DNA from: Cricetomys ansorgei
Lineage: Eukaryota > Chordata > Mammalia > Rodentia > Nesomyidae
DNA: 64,000 bases
Assembly (NCBI GenBank): GCA_026225945.1
Contig: JAMJFZ010001815.1
Span: forward strand, 16,928,501 to 16,992,500
Direction: 5' to 3'
The notes beneath the pieces were generated by a model. The model was not told the DNA's origin. It saw only the letters and a list, made by a program, of their open reading frames with translations, and did no database searches. A program made the position numbers and the translations under genes. This document shows, one piece after another, positions 35,180 to 47,454 of this stretch (positions are counted from its first letter, which is position 1; every line of letters begins with the position of its first letter).

Positions 35180-35865
35180 CTTCTCTTTGATGATATTGTA
35201 AGTGGTCATGTTTATATGATCTCTGTCTCAACATGGTCATCATCTGTATGTAGAAAGACTACCAATTTTTGTAAATAGTTTTGTACACTGATACTTGCGG
35301 AAAGTATTGATCATTTCTACAAGTTTCTGGTGGAATATTTGCTGTTTGTTATGTACAACAGTAATCATCCATAGACAGGGATAATTTAACTCCTTCCTTT
35401 TCTGTATCTCTTTAATTTCCTTCTCTTATCTTATATTTTTAGCTATATTTTCAGGAATCATTTCTTGAATTTCTTTAATTTATTTCTCTTTCTGTGCTAT
35501 CAAAAGCTTCAAACACAATAATAAAAGTGGGACAGAACAGTAGAGAGCCCTATCTTATTCACGATTTTAATGGATTGCTGCAAGTTTTATGTTTTTTTCT
35601 TTCTTATGGACGATGTTATCTGTGTATTTGTCTTATAAAACTCTTGTAATGTTTACATATGTTCCCGTCAGTCCTACACTCTCTAGGACTTTAATCACAA
35701 AGGCATGTCAGATTTTGTCAGAGGCCTTTTCTGAATCTTTTGAGATAAACATGTTATTTTTGTCCTTAAGACCATTTATATGATTTATTACATCTATCAA
35801 CTTATATATGTTGAACTATAGTATCTCTGGGATAAAGCCAACTTGATTGCAGTAGATGAACTTTT
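35180..35865 (-). mobile_element. L1 ORF2 remnant, antisense (part 1)
   Basis: Antisense reverse-transcriptase region: GATTTTAATGGATTGCTGCA, AGGACTTTAATCACAAAGGC, CAGATTTTGTCAGAGGCCTT, TGAATCTTTTGAGATAAACA, GATTTATTACATCTATCAAC, TCTGGGATAAAGCCAACTTG. It is an old host element, interrupted at about 35866 and resumed at about 36241. Confidence 0.9.
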
Positions 35866-36236
35866 AATTTTTTTAAGTTTGAAATTAGTATCTAATTATA
35901 TCATTTTCTCCCTTTTCTTTCCTCCCTTCAATATTTCCCATATATCTTTCCTTGCTCTCTTTCAAATTTACGACCTCTATTTCTTTAATTATTGTACACA
36001 CACACACACACACACAGATAACTGCTCATTCTGTGTAATGTTACTTTCATGTATATGATTTCAGAGCTGGTCTATTGATATCAACCCGAGCTGATACATC
36101 TACAGCACAATTCCTGCACATAAATCTCAGGGAATCATGCCGAAAGAACCAGCAGAAAGATTGGAAAAGCCAGAGGAAAAGTGAGATTAAGTCTCTTAGA
36201 AGTGTCAGAGAAGCTACAATCATGAAGACTCAACAA
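35866..36236 (-). mobile_element. Short L1 insertion with 5' inversion (twin-primed)
   Basis: The left part (35866-36075) is antisense L1 3' end: poly-T, ATTATATCATTTTCTCCC, CTTTCAAATTTACGACCTCT and GTGTAATGTTACTTTCATGT. At about 36076 the orientation flips: GCTGATACATCTACAGCACA, AGAAGTGTCAGAGAAGCTAC and AGACTCAACAATA are sense 3' UTR from further upstream, with about 200 bp of consensus missing at the junction. This inverted, deleted structure is the hallmark of twin-primed L1 integration. It is nested in the ORF2 remnant. Flanking duplications are degenerate. Confidence 0.85.
35995..36016. repeat. (CA)n microsatellite
   Basis: An eleven-unit CA array within the inverted L1 tail. Confidence 0.95.
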
Positions 36237-36240
36237 TAGA

Positions 36241-36620
36241 GAGATTTTTCTGACATATTTCCTGTGTTCAGTTGACAAGTGTTTACTTGAGAACTTTTGT
36301 ATCTATGTTCCTCAGAAATAGTGACTTGTAGTTTTGTTGTTCTTGTAGTAATTTTGATATTAGATATTAAATTAACTTGATATTAGAGTAATACTGGCTT
36401 CATAGAAGAATATTAGAAATGTTCCCTTTAATCTTATTTTCGAAAGTTATTTGACAAATATTTGCTGTAGTTCTTCTTTATAAGTCTGATAGGATTCTGA
36501 TATGACTCTATACGGACATGGGCTATTTTTAGTCAGAAGAATTCATTCATTTCAATCTTCTGATTTGTTACAGAATCTCCTGATTCTGTTTGAATTTCAC
36601 TTATAAAATAGTATTCAATT
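36241..36620 (-). mobile_element. L1 ORF2 remnant, antisense (part 2)
   Basis: Continues part 1: TGTGTTCAGTTGACAAGTGT, TACTGGCTTCATAGAAGAAT, TTGCTGTAGTTCTTCTTTAT and AAGTCTGATAGGATTCTGAT follow antisense ORF2 order. Confidence 0.82.
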
Positions 36621-36624
36621 TATA

Positions 36625-37465
36625 TCCCAAAGTTTAGGACATATTGTTTCTAAAATCATGGTAATCATAAGACCGTGTTATTCTAGAAGTAAAATAAGCT
36701 ATCCTGGAAGATACAATTCAGAAAGCTACTTAGGCTTTGTCCTAAACCAATGTCATTCTTTGGCAGTACATTCTAATCAGAGTCCTATGGATTTCTAATG
36801 ATATTCAGATTGGAAATGCCTCATAGTAATATTGAACAAGACAGAAATTAGACTCAGGATGAATCCAGTGTGTATAGAAGCCTTATGTGAGGACATTGGA
36901 AATAATCCAAACATTTTAAAGCAATTTGTGAAGTTCAAAGTGAAGTTCCCTAAGCTTATTCAGAAGCAGTATTTGAAAATATCAAAGCTTTTCAAAGGGA
37001 CAGGTTCATGACCAAACAAACTATAAGTATAACTGGGTTAAGCAAGATAAGACTTAGTAATAGCTATGGCAAGCATACTCTAAGTTCAGAAATTAAACTA
37101 AAGAGGTTCAGAGTAGAAAAACTGGAAAAAGGCCAAAGTAAGAGTATCATTTTCTAAAAAATAAGAAATGACAAGGGAGCTTGCTACTCTCTATGCATTC
37201 AGTTTCTCAGAGGATATTGCTGTCATCTAAGACAAAGAGATATTCACATCAGACATTTCAGAGAACTTCAGAAAAATTCAGCATCAGATAAAAATCTGCA
37301 TTAGAGTCATACCAAATAAACTGAAAGTTTGAATATTGAGTTGGCTGGCATAAAGACGTTATCATAAATGCATGTGGAAAGGCAGTCAGATCCCAAACCA
37401 GATGCTTTATTAAGAAACAAAAATGACTACAGAAATGTCCTTAGGTCACTCTTTGAACACTAATG
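36625..37465. other. No recognised feature
   Basis: No supported repeat or gene. Confidence 0.4.
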
Positions 37466-37474
37466 TATTGTAAT

Positions 37475-37560
37475 ATTTTTATTATTTGTTAGAGAATTTC
37501 ATACAATGTATCTTGATCATATTTACTCTCATTTTTTCCAAGAATAATAATCCCCACCCC
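37475..37560 (-). mobile_element. L1 3'-end fragment, antisense
   Basis: GAGAATTTCATACAATGTAT, CTTGATCATATTTACTCTC and CCCCACCCCTGCAG match the extreme 3' end of a rodent L1 family in antisense. Confidence 0.7.
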
Positions 37561-37571
37561 TGCAGATTGCC

Positions 37572-37632
37572 TGTTTTCCTTTTTCCTTCCTTTCTTCCTT
37601 CATTTTCTTTCTTTCCTCCTTTCTTTCTTTAC
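37572..37632. repeat. (TTCC/TTTC)n tract
   Basis: A polypyrimidine low-complexity tract. Confidence 0.88.
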
Positions 37633-37978
37633 TTTTTTGAACAGCCTGCCTCACAGCTACATGTGGAAGTTGTGTTGTAATACAGACAACTCAGAATCGG
37701 TTGGTCTCTCGATTTTGATCAGTTATTACTTTCTAAGGACAGTAGAAAGGGAAATTGGTGGACACAGCTGGCATGAAGGGGTAATGGGAAAAATGTAGTG
37801 AAGGACAACATGGGGATGGGTTGAAGCAGGAAAGATAAATGTCACTAGGGGTGTTTGTAAAAAGCCATTGAGAATTTTAGCATTTTATGCTTACTGGGAT
37901 AACACTTAACTTATCTGTTTACTTTAGCTCTCTGTAGTGATCTTGAGCTACTTTTCCGGCCCCCAATCTCCATCTTTC

Positions 37979-37998
37979 TGTGTGTGTGTGTGTGTCTG
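37979..37998. repeat. (TG)n microsatellite
   Basis: About nine TG units with one TC interruption. Confidence 0.9.
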
Positions 37999-37999
37999 T

Positions 38000-38985
38000 G
38001 TTTAATTGCTGACTGATGACTGAATACAATGTAATATTGTAGAAGATATTGATAGCCTCAACATTTTCTTTCATATACTTCTTGTGTTTATTGTTTTGAC
38101 TTCCCTTGTCACATTTCTAATCTTTCTGCACTAAGCCTATATATTTCTTAAGGTTTCAATATGGCCACCCTACTGTAAACATGCAATGCAATATCTATTG
38201 ACTAGGAAAAGGGACTAAAGTAAGAGGCTTTGATAGATATTAATTGAAACAACTTTAACAGTTGAAATGTACCTTAAGCATGTTTCTCACTTTGCTGATA
38301 AAGGAAGAGGTTTAGTCATCCTGACCCTCATAGTAAGAGACACGTAGACCCTTTCTAGATAAATGTTTCTTAATCATTAAATACTTTAGTTAGCAATCTC
38401 TCTTTTACTTCTACATTTGGTTCATGCAACATATAACAATAAATCAGAATATGAGATGAGAATTATTTATGCTCATTTGAATTCTCATCATTGTTTAGTA
38501 TGCCATCATAATTGAATCAGCTAGCACTCTTTCCTGGTTAAGAATTAGTTTATTCTACTAATGTGGGGATCTAGTTAGATAAAAATACATAAAAATGCAA
38601 TTTGTGGATTTGTGGACTACTCACTAGATATATTCAATTCCAACAACATTTATATAGGATGAAGGGAAGGAAAAATACCCAAATAACATTAGGTTAGATG
38701 TCATAGTAATTTTATAATGCATTTCAACCTGGAAGAGGCAACACATTGTTAAGATTGTTTTACAATGGATACACATTTAAAAATTTAACTACATACTATA
38801 TTTTTGTAGGAAAGGTTTAAATTTATAGAAAATTTGATCAGCACATACTAAAAATGTCTATATTCAACCTTTCTCAACACAAATACTCAATCTTTCCAAA
38901 TACCAATATTTTGCAAAAACATAATGGATTTGTTGAAATAGACAAATCAGTTACAACACAGATTTTAACTAAGTGCACATAAACG
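38000..38985. other. No recognised feature
   Basis: AT-rich; nothing supported. Confidence 0.4.
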
Positions 38986-38989
38986 TTCA

Positions 38990-39830
38990 TTATCATTCTC
39001 TCTGTTAGACAGTCCAATGGTTATGATGAATCCAATCTCCATATATCCAGTTAACAGAACATAAGTAACAGTCCCCCTGCCCTTCAAACGCCCTTCTCTT
39101 CTGACCAAGCAAGCCTCTGGCAACCACTGAGGTTCTCCCCATTTCTAAGTTTTGCCTTTTCCATAATGCCACAAGATTAGAACTATGCACAATGTAGTCT
39201 TTTCAGACTTGCTTTTTTCACTTAAAGATGTGATTTTCAACTTCATCTTCCATATTTTGTAACACATTTCTTAAGATTACTGAATAGCATTGTGTAGGCA
39301 GAAGTTTTCAGTTTCTTTGCCCATTTACCTAAAGAGAAACATCTTGATTGATTTTGAATTTTGTCAATTATAAACAAAAAGGAGACTATAAATATTTGCC
39401 TGCAAGTGTTTAGACATTAGATCAACCCCTCCCCTCCTTTCTTGGTAAATCTAGGAACAAATTGTTGTGAATTATGGTAACGAATATAGTTAGTTGCACA
39501 ATAAATTGCTTAAGTTGTTTCAAGTAGCTGTCTTAATTTGCATTCACAACAAATATGAATGAAAGCCCCTATTGCTCCACATCTTGGTGGAATTCACAGC
39601 AGCCCAAGGTCTGGAATTTAGCCATTCTAAAAGTATGGTATTTGCTCATTGTTTCTATTTGTATATCTATCACAACACATAATATTGTGCATAATCTTTA
39701 TTTAAATTTGGAATATATCTTTTGTGTTGAAATATATGTAAATTTATGACTCATTTTAAAGTTAACCATTGGTGGGGAGGTCTTAAGAAGCTCTTTGTAT
39801 ATGCAAAAATAATATAGCAATGACATCTCT
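38990..39830 (-). mobile_element. Ancestral mammalian L1 ORF2/3' end, antisense
   Basis: AAGCCTCTGGCAACCACTGA, CTTGCTTTTTTCACTTAAAG, CAACTTCATCTTCCATATTT, GAATAGCATTGTG, TTGATTGATTTTGAATTTTG, CCCCTATTGCTCCACATCTT, TTTAGCCATTCTAAAAGTAT and AAGAAGCTCTTTGTATATGC follow L1M antisense order closely over 800 bp. Old and non-functional. Confidence 0.87.
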
Positions 39831-40059
39831 TCTTGTACCTTTAGCAGCGTTCTCAAACTGGACTTTAAAAAAAAGCATTAATTAAATCTAAATTACTCTT
39901 TTAATTCATAAGTTATATTTGGGAGGAGGGGCTACCTAGAAAGTTATGGTTATATGATGAAGTTTCTCCCTATGTCAGTATTATGAAATTTTATGGTTTT
40001 TTGTTTCTCATTTAGCTTGTTTGTTTGTACTTGTTGCAAAAGTCTGCCTCTCATTACAT

Positions 40060-41165
40060 TCTTTTTAATTTCTTACTTTTTATTAGTTCTTTGAGAATTT
40101 CCTATAACACATTTTCATCATATTTGCTCCCTCTCCCAACTTGTCCCAGATCCATTCTCCCCTTCATTACCCACCCTACTTTGTGTTCTTCCCATTTTTT
40201 TAACCTATCAAATACAGTTTATCTTGTCCAAATATTCCTGGATGTTTGAGCTTCACTGAAGGGTAGTCTACACATGAGGGTCTTAACCATTAATGAGAAC
40301 TGACTCTGCCATAGAAGCCATGAATTTCCAATAGCTTCTTATCTAGGGGTAGCACTTTGCTTGCACCTCCTGTTTCCATGCTGGAAGTTCGTCTAACACA
40401 AGCCTGGGTGAGTTTTATGCATGCTGTCTCAAATGCTGGAATTCATATGTCTAACTGTCCTGCTGTATCCATAAAACGCTGCTGTTTTGTGATAACCAAC
40501 AACCTATGGCTTTTACAATATTTTGCCCCTCTTTCTGGAATGATTCTTGAGCTTTGAGTTTAGGGATGAGCTATTGGATGTTCTGTTTTGGGCTGAGTAT
40601 TATTCTCTGCAGTTTAATCAATTGTGGATACCTGTGTAGATTGCCATCTACTAAGAGAAAAACTTCTCTGATGAAGGATGAGAGATACTCTAAGGAATAG
40701 GTGTAGTGATAAATCCTTTGGGGTCAGTTAAACAATATATCCATTTAACAAACTAACAGTAGTAGGTTCTACCCTAGGGATTATGGCCTGTTTAACCATA
40801 GGTTCTCAGTTCCAATAATGGTGATATGCATATGTTTCAACTTGTAGAGTAGACCTTCAATCCAATCAGAACATCATTGGTTACTCCCATGATGTTCATG
40901 CCACTATTGCACTCACAGATCTGTCCTTCAGTTGGTTATAGACATAACTTAGAGGATTCACAGAAAGGTAGGATTAGTTATTGCTTTTCTCCTTTGGTAG
41001 CATACATAACACCTTCCAGATCTATGAAAGCTAGCCAGTAATGATAAATCTTCCAAATGAGTACCATTTTGATATATCTATGTTCTATGTTTCAAGGGTA
41101 TTATGCTTTCAACAATAGGGTCTTACCATCAATTTCTGGTAGGTATGTGGATATCTAGTTGTACC
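40060..41165 (-). mobile_element. L1 3' UTR, Lx-like, antisense
   Basis: It starts at the element's 3' end (TCTTTGAGAATTTCCTATAA, CTCCCTCTCCCAACTTGTCC), then TAAACAATATATCCA, CCCATGATGTTCATGCCACT, CTTTGGTAGCATACATAACA, CCTTCCAGATCTATGAAAGC and AATAGGGTCTTACCATCAAT. It is homologous to 10130-10905 and 11100-11465, same strand, about 30 kb apart. Frames here are UTR by-products. Confidence 0.9.
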
Positions 41166-41394
41166 TCTATTCTTTTAAAATACTATCTAACCTCACCTCA
41201 TTCAGTTGACTTTATGCAAGTGTCAAACATCACTTGAGTGTTCTGTGTGGGTCTATTTCTTGGTTCTATTCCATTCCATTAATTGCTATCATACTTTAAC
41301 CCCTTTTCTTTTTTATTTTATGATTAATTTTCTGAGTTCAGAACTATGATATAAAATATTGTTGTTTAACTTTCCCTGATATGAACAAATGCCT

Positions 41395-41690
41395 ATTTGA
41401 CCCAGAGAGGGAATCAATGAAAGAACAATGATTACACCAAAGTCCAGCTTTGTGAACCACTAAAATTATTAGAGTTACTCATAAGAGTAGGGATTAGAGG
41501 CTACTAAAAGGGGCATGGATGACTCAAAGGGAGCTATATCACTGAAAATCCCACCTCATCATAGGTCATGATTCATGAATGTTCCAATCTGGAGCTTTCT
41601 GCATAACTTACAGAAAACTTCACTGTGTGGAGGGTATCATGATTGACTGGCCAGTTTGAGGGTCTCTTTCCCCCAGTAATTGTTTACTAT
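41395..41690. repeat. Probable rodent interspersed repeat (family unresolved)
   Basis: GGCATGGATGACTCAAAGGG, AGCTATATCACTGAAAATCC and GTCTCTTTCCCCCAGTAATT recall a recurrent murine sequence. I can support it only from memory of the phrase order. Confidence 0.3.
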
Positions 41691-41719
41691 TTCCATAACA
41701 CTGAAGAAGGATGTCTTAT

Positions 41720-41790
41720 AAATTTTTTCTTCTTTAGGGTGCTTTTGGTCGTAGTATTTTATCACAGCAACAGGAAAGCAACTAATACAA
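41720..41790 (-). repeat. Interspersed repeat head (same family as 18814-19188), antisense
   Basis: GGGTGCTTTTGGTCGTAGTA and TTTTATCACAGCAACAGG are the reverse complement of the opening of the 18814 unit. Confidence 0.8.
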
Positions 41791-41879
41791 TCACTGATGA
41801 ATATGAAATAGCAACCACCTTAGTCAGCATTTTTATGCCTATAGCTCCATAGTATTCAAAGAAAAACTATATAAATAAA

Positions 41880-41992
41880 TATAAATATATGTATATATAT
41901 GTGTGTGTGTGCGTGTGTGTGTGTATGTATATATACATATATGTGTGTGTATGTGTGCATGTGTATGTGTGTGTATGCACATGTATATACAT
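41880..41992. repeat. (TA)n / (TG)n low-complexity tract
   Basis: TATAAATA words, then TG arrays with CG and CA interruptions. Confidence 0.93.
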
Positions 41993-42546
41993 GATGCCTA
42001 AGGTTAATATAGCATTGAACTTGACATCCAGAACTGAGGTGCCCTAAAATTTGCTCAATGTATCACAAAATTTGCCTAGTATACATTTATTGCATCTTAT
42101 ATATAGAGTGACCTCCTGATTCCCCAAAATTTATTTCTCTTTAAAATCTGTTACTAAGAAAAAAGAAAATTCAGCCTATGTTGATTCTCCATGGACCTTT
42201 GCTGTATCTTTCAAGTTGAATATTAGTTTTTTCTTCACGTGCACAGTATAAAATTGAAAACAAAATTAATTTTTCAGTTGTACTACTGTTCATCTGTGTT
42301 ATGTCACTTGATATATGATTTTTTTCTTTGAAATTTTGAGTTTTTACATAAAATAGACCAGATTGACTTGATTTTTATAGCGTTCAACAAAATATTTAGC
42401 AATTCAATATAAAACCACCGCAAGAGGTAATATATTGTGATTCTTGAAATATTGCAGTGGGTTTCAGACTTATTTAGATATCTTCCAGAGTGCTTAGAAC
42501 ATATGCCAAAATTGTTTTTAAGTTCAAAGGAAAGACATCAAGGTGT

Positions 42547-42607
42547 TTGTGCGTGTGTGCGTGCGTGCGTGCGTGTGTGTGTGTGTGTGTGTGTATGTGT
42601 GTGTGTT
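42547..42607. repeat. (TG)n / (TGCG)n microsatellite
   Basis: Alternating purine-pyrimidine DNA with a TGCG core (GTGCGTGCGTGCGTG) followed by TG. Such sequence can adopt Z-DNA (inference). Confidence 0.96.
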
Positions 42608-42784
42608 CCTAAAGCTATTTGGCAAAGTATTCTTACATCTGGGGAAAAGTATTCTATGTTATAAAATTGACATAAAGTTATCTAATATTATAGCATCAAA
42701 ATCTATTTGACTTAGTATTTCTCCTTACATATGTTGCCTGAGATAAGAATATATTTCTCATATAAGAATGTCTGTCTCTGTTGC

Positions 42785-42785
<1 letters not shown>

Positions 42786-42844
<59 letters not shown>
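42786..42844. repeat. (TA)n microsatellite with CA end
   Basis: About 25 uninterrupted TA units, then four CA units. Confidence 0.97.
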
Positions 42845-45800
42845 TCATATCTAATAATCATACATTGCCTGATGTTTCCTTTACAATTGTGAATATTAGA
42901 ATGGCAACATATATAATTGTTGATATTTGAATGAATGATGAGCACTTGTCAGCTGCCTGTGAAGAGCACCTTTTGAAAATATAAATGTTGAAGAGGAAAC
43001 AATGCAATATTTTAGACTTATATGAAATCTCTTATGTATAGCATAAAGGCTCCAACACCACCAAATAAAACAGAAACAAGCAATTGTCCTTTCACTGACA
43101 CTTATACTATTAGCCATTCAACAACTTTATGACAGAATATTTTGAATCAAAATTATATCAATTTCCTCATATTTCCAAATGTACACATTTGAAACGTATT
43201 ACACATTGTAAAATGTAATTGAAGTAAGGATCAAAAAATGACAGAAAATTCTTGTGGAGAAGAATTTCAATCATGTGAGTTTATTTCTAGAACTTCAAGA
43301 GATTTCAGACCCTGTCTCTGCAGTAAGGGAGCACAGGAGTTTATTTATTCTTTCTCTTGCATTTAATAATACATCAAAATTTAAAAGCTGAATTCAATGT
43401 TCTATGGTACAGTATTAGAAAGCCTTCGGTGGATAAATGATTAAGAGCAGGGAGTAGAGAGGGAAGAGAGGATATTGAGAACTCTGCTTCTCCAAATAGT
43501 ATTGGAGCTTTCTGTTTTGCATCCTTGGCTGACATTAATAAAACACTTCAAGCTGATGTGGGTGGGTACTCCTTCCTGTTGCAAAGAGAACAAAACCCTC
43601 AAGGAGCAGCTGGAGACAAACATTGGAGAGGGGAGAAAGCAGAAAGTGAGGCATGGCTTCATCCTTGAAATCACACATTAAATTAACATAATAGAGAACA
43701 CACAAGGAGTTTAAAATGTGTGACTGTTGCAGCACCATCAAGAGCTATTTTGTTGAGATCAGCAGAGAGAGTAAACCAAATGGATAAGATTTTATATTCC
43801 CTGGAATAGATGCAAATGATTCAAGGCAAATGTTTTTACCTAATGTACTCATGGCAATTCTGTACAAAGTCCTATGAAACAAAACATACGCAATAACTCT
43901 GTGATAGTAAGTAGTATTATGGACTGTTAACCACCAAACTTTCTTTAGATTTTACTAAAGAGGCATCTAAGTTAATTTGCTTTCAAAAATAACCTTTTTC
44001 TCACTACTTTTGCTATAAAATTTGAAAAGCTAAAATCTGAAGAATAAAACCTAAATGCTCCAGGCAAGGTGACAATTTCCCCCAAATATAAAACTTTGAG
44101 TAAGAAATCATGTCCATCATATGTTACAACTGGAAAGCGGATTGCAGATAATCTTTTGAAAATTAGTTTTTCAAATGACACTGATTCTGATGTGTAACTT
44201 TAAATGTGCGGCTGCTGCTACCACAGGCTGATGTTCCTTTAAAGTTTTCAAGTTAATGGTACAAAGGATCAAGGCTCTCCATCTGTCAACATGAAGTCAA
44301 ACTGCACACTGTGATGAATCTCTGCTACCTTGCTGACATAAAAGTTTCATCTGAGACTCTTTCTCCCTGGTTAATTAATGCAGTAGGGAGTGGACCTGGC
44401 CCTAGACAGATACCTTTGCTCTGAATTGCAGGAGAGGATTATGTCAACTTCAAAATGAATCTACAAGTCGGCATGTTAAAATTTTTATTTACGAATGTGT
44501 GAGCTTATGTATTTATCAATTATGTATTTTTTTCTTATTCCTGAAATGTCATAGGAGTTTTGCCTTATGAGGAAATATATTTAAGGATCTTACAAAAGAC
44601 TGCATTCTGACATAGATAGAAATGCTTTTAACTAGAAGGTGAAGGTGAGTTTCCTGGCTTTTGTTAGCTGCCAATCATGGAAGTTCCAAGTCACTAACAG
44701 TTTCCTTTGCTAACTTGATAACTAAGGTTGTCTGTGGTTTTACAGTTGCAACTAAGACAAAGCTTCAAAATGCCCGTGCCTGTGGAAGATCTGCAGCTGT
44801 AATACACTGAAGCAGCGGAAGTAATCTGCCAGAAAGCATGAGTAGCCCACATTAGCATGAAGGCAAACTCATTGAAGGGTGATAAAAGGAGAATAAGATG
44901 TAAGACATTGTGTGTGATTCTTAGATGCAAAATTAAGGAGCATAAGTCTCAACTATGATAAAGAAAGTAAGGGGAACAATAAATACTATCTAGACAAGCA
45001 TACAAACAGCTCCATCACAGGACAAAGACACTGAAATGAAATTAGAAATAGACTGACTGTGTTTCAGACATTATGCTGCTAGGTTTTAAAGTCATTAGAT
45101 TGAATGCTCAGTCCTTTCCGTCCTTTCGGGCTGTCAGAATAGAGTACAAAAACTCACTATATTTGAATTTTAATCAGAGTGCTATATATTATTTAACACT
45201 TCAGAGTTGTTTATCATAATCAGTAGACATTGCTCAAAACTGTAATTGTGTCAGCTGTAATTGTATGTATTTACAGTAGGCCACGGAGAATTCTGATAAG
45301 GTAGTGATTAAGAACAATTTGCTAAGACAAACAGCTTTTATAACAAAACACTGTGAATATGACACAAAAAGTGCTACAGGCAAATTTTACTTATAAACTT
45401 TACAAGGGTGCCTAGAGGTACGCTCAGTGTTAAAATGTTTCCCTATTATGTAAAAACAAAACAAAAAAACAAAAACAAAAAAATATTGAGTCATGTCACT
45501 AGCAGCAGAAAGGAGAGAAAATAGATTTAAACAAATACATGCTCACTCAGATTTGGCCCACGAAGACAAAGAAATGCAATTTTTTATGAACTCTACTATG
45601 ATAATGTCTCAGATTAATTAATTAACAATAATTATGTTCAATAATAGCACATTAAGAAACATATACAATAAGTAGAAAGCCAAAATTATACCATAATATG
45701 CTTTGGGTAGGAATCTGTTGCTGGGCATTCAGGATGTCTGTCACTATTATGAGCTTTTAGTTAATAAGAAGAATATGTCAATTAAATACCAAGATCTAAC

Positions 45801-46655
45801 TAATACCAATCATGGACTCTGAACTAGTAATAGGGATGACAATGATGGAGTTAGTGGTCAAAGACACAATTTATATCAATTTATATCAATCAATCAAGAA
45901 ATTTATATCAATCTTTAAAATGCATTTAATGTGGTATTTCATGATAGATCATTCAGGTGGTAGTAAAACTCCACAAGCATATTTAAATTTGCACAGTATT
46001 ATATACTCATGGCAGATCTTCCTATACAATAGCCATGTAAATTAATCTGGTATAGACAAGTTTGGCTAACTACTTTGTTTTGTGAAAATAGGAAAAAAAT
46101 AAGTTGCACGTACTAAAGCAATGCTAATAAATGGTCAACTCATTCTTTGTGAAATATGTAACTGTTTAGGTCCCTATTTCTTAATGAAACTAAGTTAGAT
46201 TAATGGAATATTCTTGGTTTCCACTTTACTGTCTTCCTACTGAGCCAGAGAGTAGAAAAATTCAAATGGGCACTTGAGGAATTATATTCTTATTTCCTTT
46301 TGTGAAATAAAAAAAAGATAAAATGTTGACCTATAAAGATTTGTCACACTAAAGAAATTGAGCTAAAGTTATTGCCTTTACAAGTTTGTTTTAAGGAAGT
46401 AACAATTAAGAGAAAATCATAATCTGTATTGGCTGTATTAATGTATTAATGGCTGTAATAATACTTAATTATTAGTAAACAAAATATAGCATAGGCCTGA
46501 TAGTTATGCTATTTTAAATTTGATGTATACTGTCTGCATTGAAGGATGACATATTTTTATGTTTCTATGCCTCAGAACTCTCACTTAAAAACTTATTAAT
46601 CTATTTGTAATAAGTCACTAATGTAATGTGTGCATCGCCATTCACTCCTGCCATA
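42845..46655. other. Longest stretch with few recognised repeats
   Basis: About 3.8 kb with no confidently identified SINE or LINE. It holds an A-rich block (45454-45483) and a small AATTTATATC triplication (45868-45911). Sub-regions 44190-45300 have balanced, non-simple composition and could include conserved regulatory DNA, but nothing in the sequence proves this. The 60-78 codon frames have no support. Confidence 0.4.
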
Positions 46656-46659
46656 TTGA

Positions 46660-46783
46660 ATATGTGGAGGTCAGAGAGTAACTTGACAAAATGATTATTC
46701 TCCTTCTATCATATGGAGCAAAAATAAAATTGTCAGGCTTAGCGGCAAGTAAGTTTACCTGCTGAGGCATCACCCCAGCCTTA
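46660..46783 (-). repeat. B3A-like SINE, antisense
   Basis: ATATGTGGAGGTCAGAGAG, AATTGTCAGGCTTAGCGGCA and AGTTTACCTGCTGAGGCATC, then CACCCCAGCC, follow the antisense order of a B2-superfamily SINE. Confidence 0.72.
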
Positions 46784-46817
46784 GAATTCTCTACTTTAAA
46801 ATGGAAAATAAATGTTT

Positions 46818-47262
46818 ACTCCAGAAGATGGGCCAGAAAGAGTCTAAGAGCCAGAGAATCAAAAAGCTTGCTGTAAGATCATGTTTCCTAGTAGTATCAG
46901 TGGTGACAAACACAAAGATTCACCAACACAACTGTCCAAACATGAGCTGAACAAGGACATGCCACAGATGATGTAGAAAACTAGAAGCATGGGTTGTGGT
47001 CTTCCCCAAGGAATTACACACCAATTGGTCTCCTATACCAAATGGTCAAACACAGGTAAAAGTAACATTACATTGACTGAGCAGGTTATATTTAAGAATA
47101 TATATGTGTATACATATACTTATATGTATGTGATGACAAGATATGACAAGAGACCACAAATTTGAAGAACAGTGGTAGGATATGTAGGAGGGCTTGGAAG
47201 GAGACAAGGGAAGGTAGAAATGGTGTAATCATATTGTAATTTAAAAAATTTAAAAATGAAAA
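46818..47262 (+). mobile_element. Rodent L1 3' UTR (L1 tail), sense
   Basis: AGAGCCAGAGAATCAAAAAG, TGTCCAAACATGAGCTGAAC, AAGGACATGCCACAGATG, ACACACCAATTGGTCTCC, GACTGAGCAGGTTATATTTA, AGGAGGGCTTGGAAGGAGAC and GTGTAATCATATTGTAATTT are in consensus order. 5'-truncated; homologous to 56100-57032 and 57716-58320. Confidence 0.95.
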
Positions 47263-47454
47263 AAGAAGAGAGTGAAAACAATATAATTGTCAGAGCAAAA
47301 AATAACTTGAACTCACTTATCTTGCTGGATATTAAATTATAAGATAACATTTAGATAATGAGGCTGGAGAGACCAGCAGGTTTCCAACAACAGCAGAGCG
47401 CCCTGAAATTGTGGGTTATTTCAGGAATAGTTAGAGTATCACTGAGAAGGGAGA

